Part shown: positions 41,547 to 50,557 of the stretch, in pieces
Position numbering within the stretch: position 1 is the stretch's first letter
Layout: every line of letters starts with the position of its first letter
Source: Candidatus Lindowbacteria bacterium RIFCSPLOWO2_12_FULL_62_27
GTDB lineage: Bacteria > Lindowbacteria > 2-12-FULL-62-27
DNA: 64,000 bases
Reading direction: 5' to 3'
Assembly: GCA_001784175.1 (NCBI GenBank)
Contig: MFPR01000028.1
Coordinates: 69,606 to 133,605, forward strand
The notes under the pieces: model-generated
The model's input: the letters and a program-made list of their open reading frames with translations, nothing else
Databases searched by the model: none
What the model was told of the DNA's origin: nothing
Made by a program: the position numbers and the translations under genes

Positions 41547-42256
41547 CTGAAATGCGCCGACCCGAATTTCTCCGGCGCGTGAAACCAGCGGTACGTCGGC
41601 GACCAGGCCTGATAGTGATGTTTCCCCTCGATGTGATCGACGCGGGTGAGGTTGAGCCGGAACGTCCCATGGATTTTCGCGGGAAGCTCAGTCAATGGAA
41701 TCGCGATTTCGCACGTCCAGCTTTTCATGACTCCCGCGCGGCCCCGCCGCTGGACCTGCGCGGCGACCCGGACCGACGCCAGGTCAAACGCTTTCGCCCG
41801 GTCAAAATCGATGTTGGGCCCGTACTCGACCCAGCCGTCGTAGAGCGCGCCCCGCGGATTCACCTCGATCTCCAGATACTCCCGCCCCTCTCCGGTCGGG
41901 TCCAGGAAAATCTCCACCGCCTCCTCCCGCCACAACTCGTCGTCCCGTTTCGTCATCTCCGCCTTCGCCTCATCATCGGCGCAGAAAAATCCGACATACA
42001 GGACATCCTGCCGGCGAATCAACCGGACGATCGTGGGATGCGCGAGTTGTCCGCCCGTGTGGTTGTCCCGGAGAACCACGCGGGCGGCCTCCCGCCAGGA
42101 CCCTTCGGTCAGGCGGCCATCCACGTGGATCGTCTCCAGCGTCGAAGGAATCCACATGGCGGGCAACGGCTGCTCCCCGGCCTGCAGGCGGCCGGAGAGC
42201 AGAAGGAGCGTTAACAGAATGAAGGAGAACATTCCTTTCGGCAACTTTTGTTTCAT
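41543..42256 (-). CDS. Secreted carbohydrate-binding (CBM9/DOMON-like) protein
   Basis: 237 residues. The first 26 form a signal peptide (KGMFSFILLTLLLLSGRLQAG). The rest is a CBM9-like beta sandwich: IHVDGRLTEGSWREAARV, VLYVGFFCADDEAKAE, EEAVEIFLDPTGEGREYLEIEVNPRGALYDG and WTCEIAIPLTELP. The module binds carbohydrate ends when attached to glycosidases; here it stands alone, so its role is unknown. Confidence 0.85.
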   Translation of the reverse strand: MKQKLPKGMFSFILLTLLLLSGRLQAGEQPLPAMWIPSTLETIHVDGRLTEGSWREAARVVLRDNHTGGQLAHPTIVRLIRRQDVLYVGFFCADDEAKAEMTKRDDELWREEAVEIFLDPTGEGREYLEIEVNPRGALYDGWVEYGPNIDFDRAKAFDLASVRVAAQVQRRGRAGVMKSWTCEIAIPLTELPAKIHGTFRLNLTRVDHIEGKHHYQAWSPTYRWFHAPEKFGSAHFR

Positions 42257-42355
42257 ACGGGTCTCTGATATAGACGTTACTATGCAGGCCAGAAATTTTC
42301 ATGTCCGTCAGGCCGGTCGCCGGCCCGCCTGAAGGAAAGGCGAGGATCGGCGGCC

Positions 42356-44143
42356 GTGCGGGACCTCCGCAGGTTTAGAACCCATGTCGAAATCTTAAAA
42401 CACAGCCACCCGGAACTGGTGGTCGAACTCGCCCCGGAGCCGCCCGTCCAGCCGGCGGAAATTTCCGGCACTGCCGACCAGCCCGTGTTGAAGTGGAACG
42501 GCAAGACCATGCACAGCGTCAAATCGCCGGAAGGCGAGGCCCAACAAGTGGCCGATCGGATGTCGCCGGAACCCGCCCGCGCCTATGTGGCGTTCGGGCT
42601 GGGGCTCGGCCATCTGGCGGAGGCGGCGCGGAAGCGGCTGCCCGAACGGTCGGCCCTGATCGTGATCGAGCCGGACCTCCGGATTCTGAGGGAAACGCTG
42701 ACCTGCATCGACCTGCGGCCGCTCCTGTTTGACAATCGCATCCGGTGGGTGTCCGGAAAAAACTGGCCCGAGTATTTTCGGCGGGCTCTGAGACAGGCGG
42801 ACGAGTCCGGGTGCCGGCCGGTCACGGCCATTCTCAATCTCCCCGCCTACGGAATCTATTTCGGGCCGGCCCTGACGGAGACGCGCGGGATTCTCGCGCA
42901 ATTTATCAACGAGCGGGACATCGACACGGGCACGCGCAAGGAACTCTGGCACCTCTGGAATGCCAATCTCGCCAATAATCTGCCGGCCCTCCTTTCATCC
43001 GCGCCGGTGAGAAACTTCGTTGCGGCGTTTGATCAAATCCCCGTCGTTCTGGTCGGCGCGGGTCCAAGCCTGGACGCGTGCCTGCCGGAGATGCGCCGGC
43101 TGAGGGAGCGCGCGCTCATCGTGGCGGTCGATACCGCGCTCGCGCCGCTCCTCGACGCGGACTGCAACCCCGACCTTGTGCTCGCGATGGACGCGCAGGA
43201 GGAAAACGCCCGCGATTTTTTGAACCTTCCGAATCACTCGGCACGCCTTCTGTTTGACGCCTTTTGCTATCCATCCATTCCATGCCTCTATCCGGCCGCG
43301 GCCCGGATCGCGTCCCAGACCGGCCATGTGCTCAGCGACATCCGGGGCGAGACGGTCGTCCGCAATGGTTTTTTGCCGGCGCTCGAATATCTGCTTGATT
43401 TCGAATTCGGTTTCCTGCAAAACGGCGGGTCCGTCATTACCGCCGGATACGATCTTGCGCGCATCGCCGGATGCGCGGCTGTCGGACTGGTCGGAGTCGA
43501 TCTGTCGTTTCCCGGCTACCGGATGTACAGCCGGGGGACGAACCGGTCGCGATACCACATGTCGATCGTGAACCGCCACGAGACCTGCGAGTCGAAGTTT
43601 TTCGACGAGCTTTCCGAAAAGGCCAAGCTGCGGGTGGAAGGGATCGGCGGCAAGCCCGTGTGGTCCGACCGGGTTTTGATTCTGTACAAGCACTGGATGG
43701 AAGACGCCGCCGCGAAAACCAGACTGCCCTCCTGCATCGTGGGGCCGGCCCACGGATTGGCGCTCAAAGGCTACGCGCAGGTGTCCGTCGACGAATTTCT
43801 GGGCCGGTTTTCATCCTCCCGGGATCAAATCGAGACACGCTTGAACCGTGCAACCGCCGCCCGACCCGAGTTCAACCAACCGGCGGCCCGGGCGCGTCTG
43901 GCGGAACTCCGGCGCGATCTTTCCGGCCTGGAAACCAACCCGGCGATCGACAAAATCGGCCCGTTTGATCTCGTTCGCTGGGTCGATATGGCCTCCTACG
44001 AGGTGGGTGAGCGGCTCCGGACGGTTTGTTCTGTCGAACCGGAATCCGAACATCTCAAACGGCGGCAACAGGCGTCGCGCGCCTGTCTGCAGTGGGCGCG
44101 GCTGTTTCTCGACGGATTGGAATCGGCGCTCGATCAGGTGTAA
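42356..44143 (+). CDS. DUF115/Maf-type motility-associated glycosyltransferase
   Basis: 595 residues of the MptE-like DUF115 family. These proteins, called motility accessory factors, glycosylate flagellins with nonulosonic acids. The N-terminal Rossmann part has AYVAFGLGLGHLAEAARKRLPERSALIVIEPDLRIL; the central domain has IPVVLVGAGPSLDACLPEMRRL, LIVAVDTALAPLLDADCNPDLVLAMDAQEEN and CAAVGLVGVDLSFPG. The gene lies on the plus strand after convergent and divergent genes, 5 kb from motAB, which supports a motility link. No signal peptide. Confidence 0.88.
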   Translation: MRDLRRFRTHVEILKHSHPELVVELAPEPPVQPAEISGTADQPVLKWNGKTMHSVKSPEGEAQQVADRMSPEPARAYVAFGLGLGHLAEAARKRLPERSALIVIEPDLRILRETLTCIDLRPLLFDNRIRWVSGKNWPEYFRRALRQADESGCRPVTAILNLPAYGIYFGPALTETRGILAQFINERDIDTGTRKELWHLWNANLANNLPALLSSAPVRNFVAAFDQIPVVLVGAGPSLDACLPEMRRLRERALIVAVDTALAPLLDADCNPDLVLAMDAQEENARDFLNLPNHSARLLFDAFCYPSIPCLYPAAARIASQTGHVLSDIRGETVVRNGFLPALEYLLDFEFGFLQNGGSVITAGYDLARIAGCAAVGLVGVDLSFPGYRMYSRGTNRSRYHMSIVNRHETCESKFFDELSEKAKLRVEGIGGKPVWSDRVLILYKHWMEDAAAKTRLPSCIVGPAHGLALKGYAQVSVDEFLGRFSSSRDQIETRLNRATAARPEFNQPAARARLAELRRDLSGLETNPAIDKIGPFDLVRWVDMASYEVGERLRTVCSVEPESEHLKRRQQASRACLQWARLFLDGLESALDQV

Positions 44144-44198
44144 GGAATCAGGTAACGATACACTCTCGTGCGGCGGCTCGACGACTTCGGGTTTGTTT

Positions 44199-44381
44199 TT
44201 ATCTTTGGCTGGATGGCTGCGGAGTGGAGACAGGACCGGGATTTTCGGCGATCCAGCGTTCGGATTTCTTGTTGATGTATTCAATCCGCTCCTTGGACGT
44301 CATGCCTTTCATTTCCTGGCTCATTCTGTCCCGGATTTCCCGCATCATTTTGACCGCATCAAAATCCTTCAACGTCTCCAT
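44199..44381 (-). CDS. Small antitoxin paired with the PIN toxin
   Basis: A 60-residue charged, helical protein (METLKDFDAVKMMREIRDRMSQEMKGMTSKERIEYINKKSERW). It overlaps the 3' end of the PIN-domain gene by 23 bp and follows it on the same strand. The pattern matches small antitoxins found after PIN genes, reversing the usual antitoxin-first order. Confidence 0.7.
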   Translation of the reverse strand: METLKDFDAVKMMREIRDRMSQEMKGMTSKERIEYINKKSERWIAENPGPVSTPQPSSQR

Positions 44382-44841
44382 AGCCGAGAACCTCCTTCGG
44401 TGAACGAATATCCAGCATCGGATATCCTCGCTTCAGATTCGCCGCATTGAACATTTGAATCCGTCTCAAGTTTACAATGTGCCTGAAATTCCAACTGACC
44501 AGCACATTCGCCCGGAACACGGTGGCCGCCGCGATGTGCTGCGCGTCCGTCAAACTGTTTCGCGTAACCACGCCTTCCTGAATGTAAGCCTCGGCCAGCC
44601 CGTCGGCCTCATCGTCAAATTTGACCTTCTCGGCGGTTTTCAATTCCGGCCGCTCCAGAAGCGCGCGGACCTCGGCGCTCGGAGCCGCCAAAACCTCGTC
44701 AATGGTCAGGTTCGACAGCACCGGCCGCATTTTTCCGCTCGCAAACAACTCCATCAACTTCAGGCTGTCTTCCTGCCACTTCTCCTCGAGACACCCGCTG
44801 ACCACTGACGTATCAATATATACCCGAAGAATGGGTCCCAT
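44359..44841 (-). CDS. PIN-domain ribonuclease toxin (VapC-like)
   Basis: 160 residues with the PIN-fold acidic residues: LRVYIDTSVVSGCLE (first Asp), NLTIDEVLAAP (Glu), SLTDAQHIAAATVFRANVLVSWNFRHIVN (late Asp and N-F motif). It is a metal-dependent RNase likely held inactive by the neighbouring small protein. Confidence 0.85.
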   Translation of the reverse strand: MGPILRVYIDTSVVSGCLEEKWQEDSLKLMELFASGKMRPVLSNLTIDEVLAAPSAEVRALLERPELKTAEKVKFDDEADGLAEAYIQEGVVTRNSLTDAQHIAAATVFRANVLVSWNFRHIVNLRRIQMFNAANLKRGYPMLDIRSPKEVLGYGDVEGF

Positions 44842-44870
44842 GCAAATTACACCTTCTGCAGCGGCAGCCG

Positions 44871-44890
44871 ACCCTTAAAGGTCGGCTTCG
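44871..44890. repeat. Small GC-rich hairpin
   Basis: GCCGACC and GGTCGGC pair around CTTAAA, followed by a short T run 8 nt downstream on the plus strand. It lies in the 515-bp gap between the PIN gene and the next plus-strand gene and may terminate transcription from the left. Confidence 0.35.
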
Positions 44891-45065
44891 AACTTTTTGG
44901 GCCACAGCCGTTCTCCTCTTTCAAAGAGATTCCACTTAGGCCTTTCAGATGCAGTCATTATCTCAATAGGCGTGTTCCAAAACAAGGGAAAGGTGAAAAA
45001 CTCGCCGAACGGATTGAGGTGAGGGGGTGGATGGCGCCGACAAGGGACTGCCGCCTTCACCCCAA

Positions 45066-45092
45066 CCCTCTCCCGCCCACGGTGGGAGAGGG
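45066..45092. repeat. Dispersed palindromic repeat, copy 1
   Basis: CCCTCTCCC and GGGAGAGGG form an imperfectly spaced hairpin preceded by a CCCCAAC-type run. A longer version, with the same outer sequence, lies at 49240-49266. Confidence 0.7.
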
Positions 45093-45207
45093 GAACACGA
45101 CGCGCCGTTTGACGGAGGGTGTGGCGGTTTCATGATTCGGATTTGTCTTGTATTTCGCCCGGAGATTTGTGAAAATCTGATTGTCACAGCTCTAGTCGTG
45201 ACGGTTT

Positions 45208-45342
45208 GTCGCCGAGCAAGCGATACCATATCGAACGCACAGACGGAACTGCTCTGCCTACAGTGTGGGCGGGGCGTCCGAAGTGGAACCCGTCTGTGCC
45301 TTGCTCGGCGACGACGAAGTTCTGGGCGTCCTGCCCTTTTTT
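45208..45342 (+). ncRNA. Structured repeat element, copy B (three nested stems)
   Basis: Outer stem GTCGCCGAGCAAG/CTTGCTCGGCGAC (45208-45220/45300-45312), middle stem GCACAGACGG/CCGTCTGTGC (45237-45246/45290-45299), inner stem GCCTAC/GTGGGC (45256-45261/45265-45270, one G-U pair). Spacing, stem order and the abutting 3' arms equal copy A, while the stems are different sequences. A GGGC-GTCCT-GCCC hairpin plus T6 (45324-45342) follows, immediately before the GGAGG of the gene at 45357, as an attenuator would. Confidence 0.65.
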
Positions 45343-45356
45343 ATGGAGGTAGAGAC

Positions 45357-45770
45357 ATGCCAAACATCGGCGCTCGACGGTATCATCGCGAAATTTCCGA
45401 GTTCCTAATTCGACAGAATCACCAAGAAATTGTGAATTATATAAAAGGCGCGACTTTTTCCAGAAATGCAACCGGGAAACAACGTAGGCTCTTTACCGGT
45501 GCAATTTCAATTTTAGGACTGAAAGACGTATTTTTAAGTGAAACAAGGCGTGGTTTACCCGATAACACAGAAAATATCGAATCCGAATTCACCCGCCTTT
45601 TAAACAGTTTCAACCATCCTTCAAGACTTGGCGACCCTAGACAATTCTCGGAGTGCAAACAGCATGTCGAGGATTACTGCAGGAAGACTAAATTTCAAAA
45701 GGATGATGGACCATCTGTGATAGGGCCTCTTAAAAGAGGAATTCCGTACAAGGTTACGATCATTTTTTGA
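45357..45770 (+). CDS. Hypothetical AT-rich gene
   Basis: A 137-residue polar protein I do not recognise (MPNIGARRYHREISEFLIRQNHQEIVNYIKG ... GPLKRGIPYKVTIIF). GGAGGT lies 6 bp before the ATG at 45357. The coding sequence is visibly more AT-rich than its neighbours, suggesting recent transfer. It is preceded by a structured repeat that may control it. The frame is open further upstream but that part is the repeat. Confidence 0.65.
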   Translation: MPNIGARRYHREISEFLIRQNHQEIVNYIKGATFSRNATGKQRRLFTGAISILGLKDVFLSETRRGLPDNTENIESEFTRLLNSFNHPSRLGDPRQFSECKQHVEDYCRKTKFQKDDGPSVIGPLKRGIPYKVTIIF

Positions 45771-45774
45771 CAAG

Positions 45775-47808
45775 ATGATGAATCGCAAACGAGCATTGAG
45801 CTTGGCGGCACTTATCATCATTATCTGCGTCGCTCTGGCCTATGCTTTCCTCACATCGACCAACAACCAGATCACCGAGCCGGTTCTCGATGGCGGCGGC
45901 GACACTCTCGCATCCGCCGGACACATCTTCCAGACCTCCGTCGGACAGGTCGGCGTGGATACGGCTTCGAGCGCCGGTTACGCGTTTCGACCCGGGCTGT
46001 TTTACATGCGGTTGGGAATTACGGCGTCGGCCACGCGAGGAGACTCCCTCATCGTCGTGAGCGGCAATCACCAGGTCATTGCCAACGGAGAAACAGCGAC
46101 GTTCGTGATTGACGTCAAGGATTCCGGCACATGCGGGCCGATCTCAAATGCCCGCGTTGATTTTATGGTCGAATACGAGGGAACCGCCGTCGGAACGACC
46201 GAGACTGCCGCGTCGGACGCCGCCGGGCGTGTCAGCAAATCGATTGTGCTTGCAAGCGGCGACGGGTTTTATCTCGTCACGGCCACGCCAGCCGCCGCGC
46301 CCAATCAAAAAACTCAACTGGCGGTCTACACCAACCAGCGCAAGATTCTGGTGAGCACGGATACGAATAAGAAATGGACGATGTTCGCGCCGTTTGCGAA
46401 ACCGGTGGCGGGGGTGAACGGGATCGGCGTAAACGGCGTGGCAGGGGTTGGCAGTCTCATCATTTACCGGTGGGACCCGAAGGCGACGCCCGACGCGGCA
46501 TTTCAACAATATCTGTCCGTTTCCGGCCAGGCATCGCCCAACAATTCGACCGTCGGGACATTCAGCGATTTTATCGCTGGCCGGGCGTATTTCGCGCTGT
46601 CCAAAGGTGCGGACGCGACCGTCGGCCTCTCCGCCGGCTCTACCGCGTCGGATTCGCCGTATCAGATTCTCGTTCATCCCGGCTGGAACATGATCGGCAA
46701 TCCGTTTCAACACTATATCGACTGGACGGTGGACGTGAGGCTCGACACCGATGCGTCGGACACGATGCTATCCAAATCCGTCCAGATGTCGAATCTCGAC
46801 GCGAACTCCTATCACACGAAAATCTACTGGCGAAAAGAATCAGCGGGCGGCGGGTATGTGTTCGGTCCGGCGACGGGGTCGATCAGCACGGCGCTGACGA
46901 CGTTCGACACGACGGTGCAGATGAAACCTTGGTCGGGATTCTGGATGAAGATCCCTGACGCCGCGCCGGGGTGCGCTACCGGATGCACACTGGCGTTTTA
47001 TCCAAACAAGCGTCTGCCGCAGACGACGAACGTGAAAATGCAGGCGCCCACGTATCGAGAGGGAACAGGAACAGTCGATCAATGGATCATTCCGTTAAAG
47101 GCGACCGGGCCGAACGGCGCCGTCGATGACTACAATTACGTGGGTGTGGCTCCGGGGGCAAGAGAGGGCCGCGACGGGTACGACGCGTACAAAGCGCCGG
47201 CGATCGGTGATTTTGTTCAGGTTGGCATCCGTGAATTGGCGGGAAATCCTCAATCCCCTTTACTGGCGGCGAGCTTGATTCCGCAAATTTCAACAACGGC
47301 GGCATGGGATGTGGTGGTGAGCGCCGGCGCCTCCTGGCCGGTGACGCTGGCGTGGGACGCGGGGGCAATACCGAATGATTACGGAGCGTATCTCATCGGG
47401 GGACCGGAGGGCGTGGTCGATCTTCGGAAGAAATCGTCGACGGTCGTGCAGTTGAACTCGGAGGCGACGTTGACCCTCGTTGTGAGAACTCCGGAATATT
47501 TATCGGCGTTTTTGTCGGCGCCCTTGTCGAAAGAAAATACGTTTGTCTATCCGAATCCCGGCCCGGACGCCTCCGGGAATATGACGTTCAAATACAATTT
47601 GCAAAGCGCGTCCGGCGTCAAACTCAAAATCTTCGACGTGGGTGGAAAGCCGGTGAAGGAACTGGCGCAGAGCGGGTCGGCAGGTTCAAACGGCCTGACG
47701 TGGGACACTACGAACAAGAACGGGCAGAAACTCGGAACAGGCGTTTACATTTACATTCTGGAATCCGGCGGGGTCAAACTCGTCGATAAATTGGCGATTA
47801 CAAGATGA
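45775..47808 (+). CDS. Large secreted surface protein with FlgD-like C-terminal domain
   Basis: 677 residues. An N-terminal hydrophobic segment ([20 protein letters not shown]) serves as signal or anchor. Next comes an Ig-like domain (residues 95-185, [32 protein letters not shown]), a central beta-rich part with [14 protein letters not shown], and a final 80 residues resembling the FlgD Ig-like / sorting-type module ([44 protein letters not shown]). Such domains end many extracellular proteins of Gram-negative phyla. Function unknown. It overlaps the frame of the next gene only outside that gene's real start. Confidence 0.8.
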   Translation: MMNRKRALSLAALIIIICVALAYAFLTSTNNQITEPVLDGGGDTLASAGHIFQTSVGQVGVDTASSAGYAFRPGLFYMRLGITASATRGDSLIVVSGNHQVIANGETATFVIDVKDSGTCGPISNARVDFMVEYEGTAVGTTETAASDAAGRVSKSIVLASGDGFYLVTATPAAAPNQKTQLAVYTNQRKILVSTDTNKKWTMFAPFAKPVAGVNGIGVNGVAGVGSLIIYRWDPKATPDAAFQQYLSVSGQASPNNSTVGTFSDFIAGRAYFALSKGADATVGLSAGSTASDSPYQILVHPGWNMIGNPFQHYIDWTVDVRLDTDASDTMLSKSVQMSNLDANSYHTKIYWRKESAGGGYVFGPATGSISTALTTFDTTVQMKPWSGFWMKIPDAAPGCATGCTLAFYPNKRLPQTTNVKMQAPTYREGTGTVDQWIIPLKATGPNGAVDDYNYVGVAPGAREGRDGYDAYKAPAIGDFVQVGIRELAGNPQSPLLAASLIPQISTTAAWDVVVSAGASWPVTLAWDAGAIPNDYGAYLIGGPEGVVDLRKKSSTVVQLNSEATLTLVVRTPEYLSAFLSAPLSKENTFVYPNPGPDASGNMTFKYNLQSASGVKLKIFDVGGKPVKELAQSGSAGSNGLTWDTTNKNGQKLGTGVYIYILESGGVKLVDKLAITR

Positions 47809-47870
47809 GTGTCTTCGTCGCTGCGTTGCGGCATTGCTGTATTGAACCGTTCCGGGGAGGTCGATGTAAG

Positions 47871-49109
47871 ATGAAAAAGTCGGCATTGAGGTTTCGATTC
47901 TTGTTGGTTTTATTGTTCAGCATCTGCGCGGCTGACGCTGAAGCGGACGTGCCCAAATTCATTTCATTTCAAGGCGAGTTGACCGACTCGCAGGGCACGC
48001 GGATCACGAGCGCCAGGACAGTGACGTTGAAAATATACAACACGGCAACCGGCGGAAGTTTTCTGTGGTCGGAAGTACAGACGGTGACTCCCGCCAACGG
48101 CATCGTGAGCGCCATCCTCGGGAGCCAAACAAGCGGCGGCGTGAATCTGGCCTTCGACACCCAATACTGGCTCGGCGTGACCGTCTCCCCGGACGGCGAA
48201 ATGTCACCGCGTATTCGTTTGACGACCTCCCCCTACGCATTCATCGCCAAGTTCCTCGACACAGGCGCGCAAGCCTACGGTTCGCTCTCGGTGGCCAACA
48301 CAGTCACAGCAAGCAATTTTGTCGGCAACGGGTCGGGCCTGACCGGCATCACACCGGGACCCAAGGGCGACACCGGACCGAAGGGTGATACGGGTGCGGC
48401 AGGTGCGACGGGTCCGCAAGGACCGCAGGGACTCACGGGCGACACCGGATCGAAGGGTGACACAGGTGCGATGGGCGCGGCGGGTCCGCAGGGTACCAAA
48501 GGCGACACCGGATCGAAGGGCGATACGGGCGCGGTAGGTGCGACTGGAGCGCAAGGGCCGCAGGGACTCACAGGAGACACGGGACCGAAGGGTGATACCG
48601 GGTCCTCTCCATTCACGCTGAACGGGGCGAACGCTTATTACACGGCCGGCAATGTCGGCATTGGGGATACAAGTCCTGGCGGGAAGTTGGTTGTGAAGGG
48701 CAATCTCATGATCCGGGACACGATGACGGTGGGAGATACGTTTTGGGTTGTGAAGGAAAACGGTTATGTCGGCATCGGGACTACGTCTCCAAATGCAAGA
48801 TTGGATGTTGCAGGCGGAATCAAACTTGGGAGCGAGACAATATGTGATACTCCTCATGCAGGAATCCTCAGATACAATTCAAGCACAAAATCCGTTGAGT
48901 ATTGCAACGCTAACGCGTGGGGTGCGCTTTATGGTAACGGTTCCGTCCCCTCCGGCACATGGTGCGGATTTTACAATCCGCGTAATAGCACTTTGTATGC
49001 TTATTGCCAAGGATTGGACCCGAACACCTCATGTCCCACCGGCTACACAAGGATAGGCAGTCCTGACAGCAATGGATATACGATTATCATAACTTGCGTC
49101 AAAGATTGA
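47871..49109 (+). CDS. Secreted collagen-like repeat protein
   Basis: 412 residues. Signal peptide [19 protein letters not shown], then a beta-rich domain common before such repeats ([43 protein letters not shown]), a run of about 28 uninterrupted Gly-X-Y triplets rich in GDT, GAT and GPQ (48358-48602), then pseudo-repeats with NVGIGDTSP and [18 protein letters not shown], a motif seen in phage-tail-like and surface proteins. The C-terminal 90 residues contain paired cysteines. The start at 47871 has GGAGG upstream. Probably a cell-surface fibre. Confidence 0.82.
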   Translation: MKKSALRFRFLLVLLFSICAADAEADVPKFISFQGELTDSQGTRITSARTVTLKIYNTATGGSFLWSEVQTVTPANGIVSAILGSQTSGGVNLAFDTQYWLGVTVSPDGEMSPRIRLTTSPYAFIAKFLDTGAQAYGSLSVANTVTASNFVGNGSGLTGITPGPKGDTGPKGDTGAAGATGPQGPQGLTGDTGSKGDTGAMGAAGPQGTKGDTGSKGDTGAVGATGAQGPQGLTGDTGPKGDTGSSPFTLNGANAYYTAGNVGIGDTSPGGKLVVKGNLMIRDTMTVGDTFWVVKENGYVGIGTTSPNARLDVAGGIKLGSETICDTPHAGILRYNSSTKSVEYCNANAWGALYGNGSVPSGTWCGFYNPRNSTLYAYCQGLDPNTSCPTGYTRIGSPDSNGYTIIITCVKD

Positions 49110-49143
49110 CATTTTGGGACACCCCAAAAATTTCGGTAAAGCC

Positions 49144-49192
49144 GTATACCACGGGTATACCTATCAATCAGTGGATGCCTGCAACTGATTGA
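49144..49192. repeat. Two consecutive hairpins after the collagen-like gene
   Basis: GTATACC-ACG-GGTATAC (49144-49160) and TCAATCAGT...ACTGATTGA (49164-49172/49184-49192) lie in the gap after the plus-strand gene. No clear T tract; they may stabilise or weakly terminate the transcript. Confidence 0.45.
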
Positions 49193-49239
49193 CGATCTAC
49201 GAAGGTGATGGTGGCCATGAAGCGCCACCCTCACCCTGA

Positions 49240-49266
49240 CCCTCTCCCGCCGAGGGCGGGAGAGGG
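49240..49266. repeat. Dispersed palindromic repeat, copy 2
   Basis: A perfect 12-bp inverted repeat CCCTCTCCCGCC/GGCGGGAGAGGG with a 3-nt loop, preceded by a CCCTCACCCTGAC run. Its shorter relative is at 45066-45092. REP-like position, between convergent genes. Confidence 0.75.
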
Positions 49267-49282
49267 GATACCGGGTACGAAA

Positions 49283-50491
49283 TCATCTCTCGCACCGTTT
49301 CGCGGCGCCGGTGGCGATCACAAGGATCGCCATGCATAGAACGGCCGTGACCAGCCAGAGCTTCCGCCGGTCAAACGCGGTGATCATTCGCTTTCCGCCC
49401 GCGCTTTCGTAATCGGGTGTGAGCGCCTGCCGGGACGCGAGAAGCCCCTCCCGTTCCCGCGCGCGTTCCCGCCAGCCGCAGCGCCGGCTGCCGGCCATCA
49501 AGGCGGGGAAGTAGCGTTCGAGAATGCGGTTTTCCATGACCGCGACGTGGAGGTGCCCGAGTCTCTCCTGTTCATCGGCCGTGCCGGTGTCCTGGGATTT
49601 CCGCAAATACCGGTCCCGGCGAAAAAGATGCACCCGCGCCTCGTGGATGTAGGGATCCTTCTTCGATGTGTAGGTCCGGAGGAACTTGCCGTAAGACGTG
49701 TCATCCGTCGTGTCGATCAGCGCCGCGCCTTCGGCGCCTCGCTCGGCGTCCACGCGGGCGAGGTCCGATTTCGTAAACGCGGACCGGAAGAGGCCGATGT
49801 CCGGGTCCTCGATCTTGTACCCGAGCTCGGAGATCGTGTGGATGAAGAGCGCGCAGGCGATGAGCGCGGCGATCCACAGCCCGCCGGCGACCTGGACGTG
49901 CCGCCGACGCAGGGCGACGCCCGTTTCGTCGGGAACCCACGCCCGGTGGATCCCGAGGAGTGCAAGCCCGACCGCGAGCAGATTCCACAGCGTGTCGGCG
50001 ATTTCACCCACGCGCGGGGGACTCAAAGACTGGATGTACTCGTCGGAAAGACCAATCAGGTAGCCGGCGGCCACAACGGCTGCATACGTCGGTCGATTCG
50101 GAAACCAGTGGCGGCCGGCCCGGAACATGAGGATCGCCAGGATGCCGTATTCCGGGAAGTGAATCTTTTCCGCCGGTATCTCCATCCTCCACATGAAATA
50201 CGCATAGACGCCCAGGATCGCCGCCAGCCACACCCCTCGCGCCGCGCCGAATCCCGGGCGCCGGACGGTCTTCCAGGAAAAAACGCCCAAGAGTCCGAAC
50301 ACAAGTACGGCAAACAGCGGGTTGAGAACCGGGTCGCCGCCGAGATTGCGGCCCAGAAACTGCATGAACGGCTGCATGTAGGGAATGGTCGCGTAGATGA
50401 CCAAGCTCCACAGGATCACGTACAGGATGTCCCGTTTCGCGGATGGGTCGGTCTTGCCGGTCTTGGTTGCGGTCTCGTCCGTCGGCGTCAC
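49283..50491 (-). CDS. VanZ-like multi-pass membrane protein
   Basis: 402 residues with about five membrane segments and a VanZ-type core (PAEKIHFPEYGILAILMF, GYLIGLSDEYIQSLSPPRVGEIADTLWNLLAVGL), where the P-x-E-x-x-H and DE-x-x-Q residues are typical. A soluble part follows in the middle, and one more span lies at the C-terminus (LWLVTAVLCMAILVIATGAA). VanZ proteins are linked to low-level teicoplanin resistance in some Gram-positives; here the role is unknown. Confidence 0.8.
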   Translation of the reverse strand: MTPTDETATKTGKTDPSAKRDILYVILWSLVIYATIPYMQPFMQFLGRNLGGDPVLNPLFAVLVFGLLGVFSWKTVRRPGFGAARGVWLAAILGVYAYFMWRMEIPAEKIHFPEYGILAILMFRAGRHWFPNRPTYAAVVAAGYLIGLSDEYIQSLSPPRVGEIADTLWNLLAVGLALLGIHRAWVPDETGVALRRRHVQVAGGLWIAALIACALFIHTISELGYKIEDPDIGLFRSAFTKSDLARVDAERGAEGAALIDTTDDTSYGKFLRTYTSKKDPYIHEARVHLFRRDRYLRKSQDTGTADEQERLGHLHVAVMENRILERYFPALMAGSRRCGWRERAREREGLLASRQALTPDYESAGGKRMITAFDRRKLWLVTAVLCMAILVIATGAAKRCER

Positions 50492-50557
50492 ACCCCTCCC
50501 TTATCATATTCCCTTTTTCCTTGACAGCATCCGGCGCGTTCGACATAATGGGTCGAT

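Noticed and set aside
48358-48602. CRISPR-like or simple tandem repeat array
   Set aside because: The periodicity is 9 and 18 bases and encodes Gly-X-Y triplets in one open frame; there are no spacers.
49283-50491. Vancomycin/teicoplanin resistance gene
   Set aside because: VanZ-like membrane proteins are widespread; no other van genes are nearby, so no resistance claim is made.
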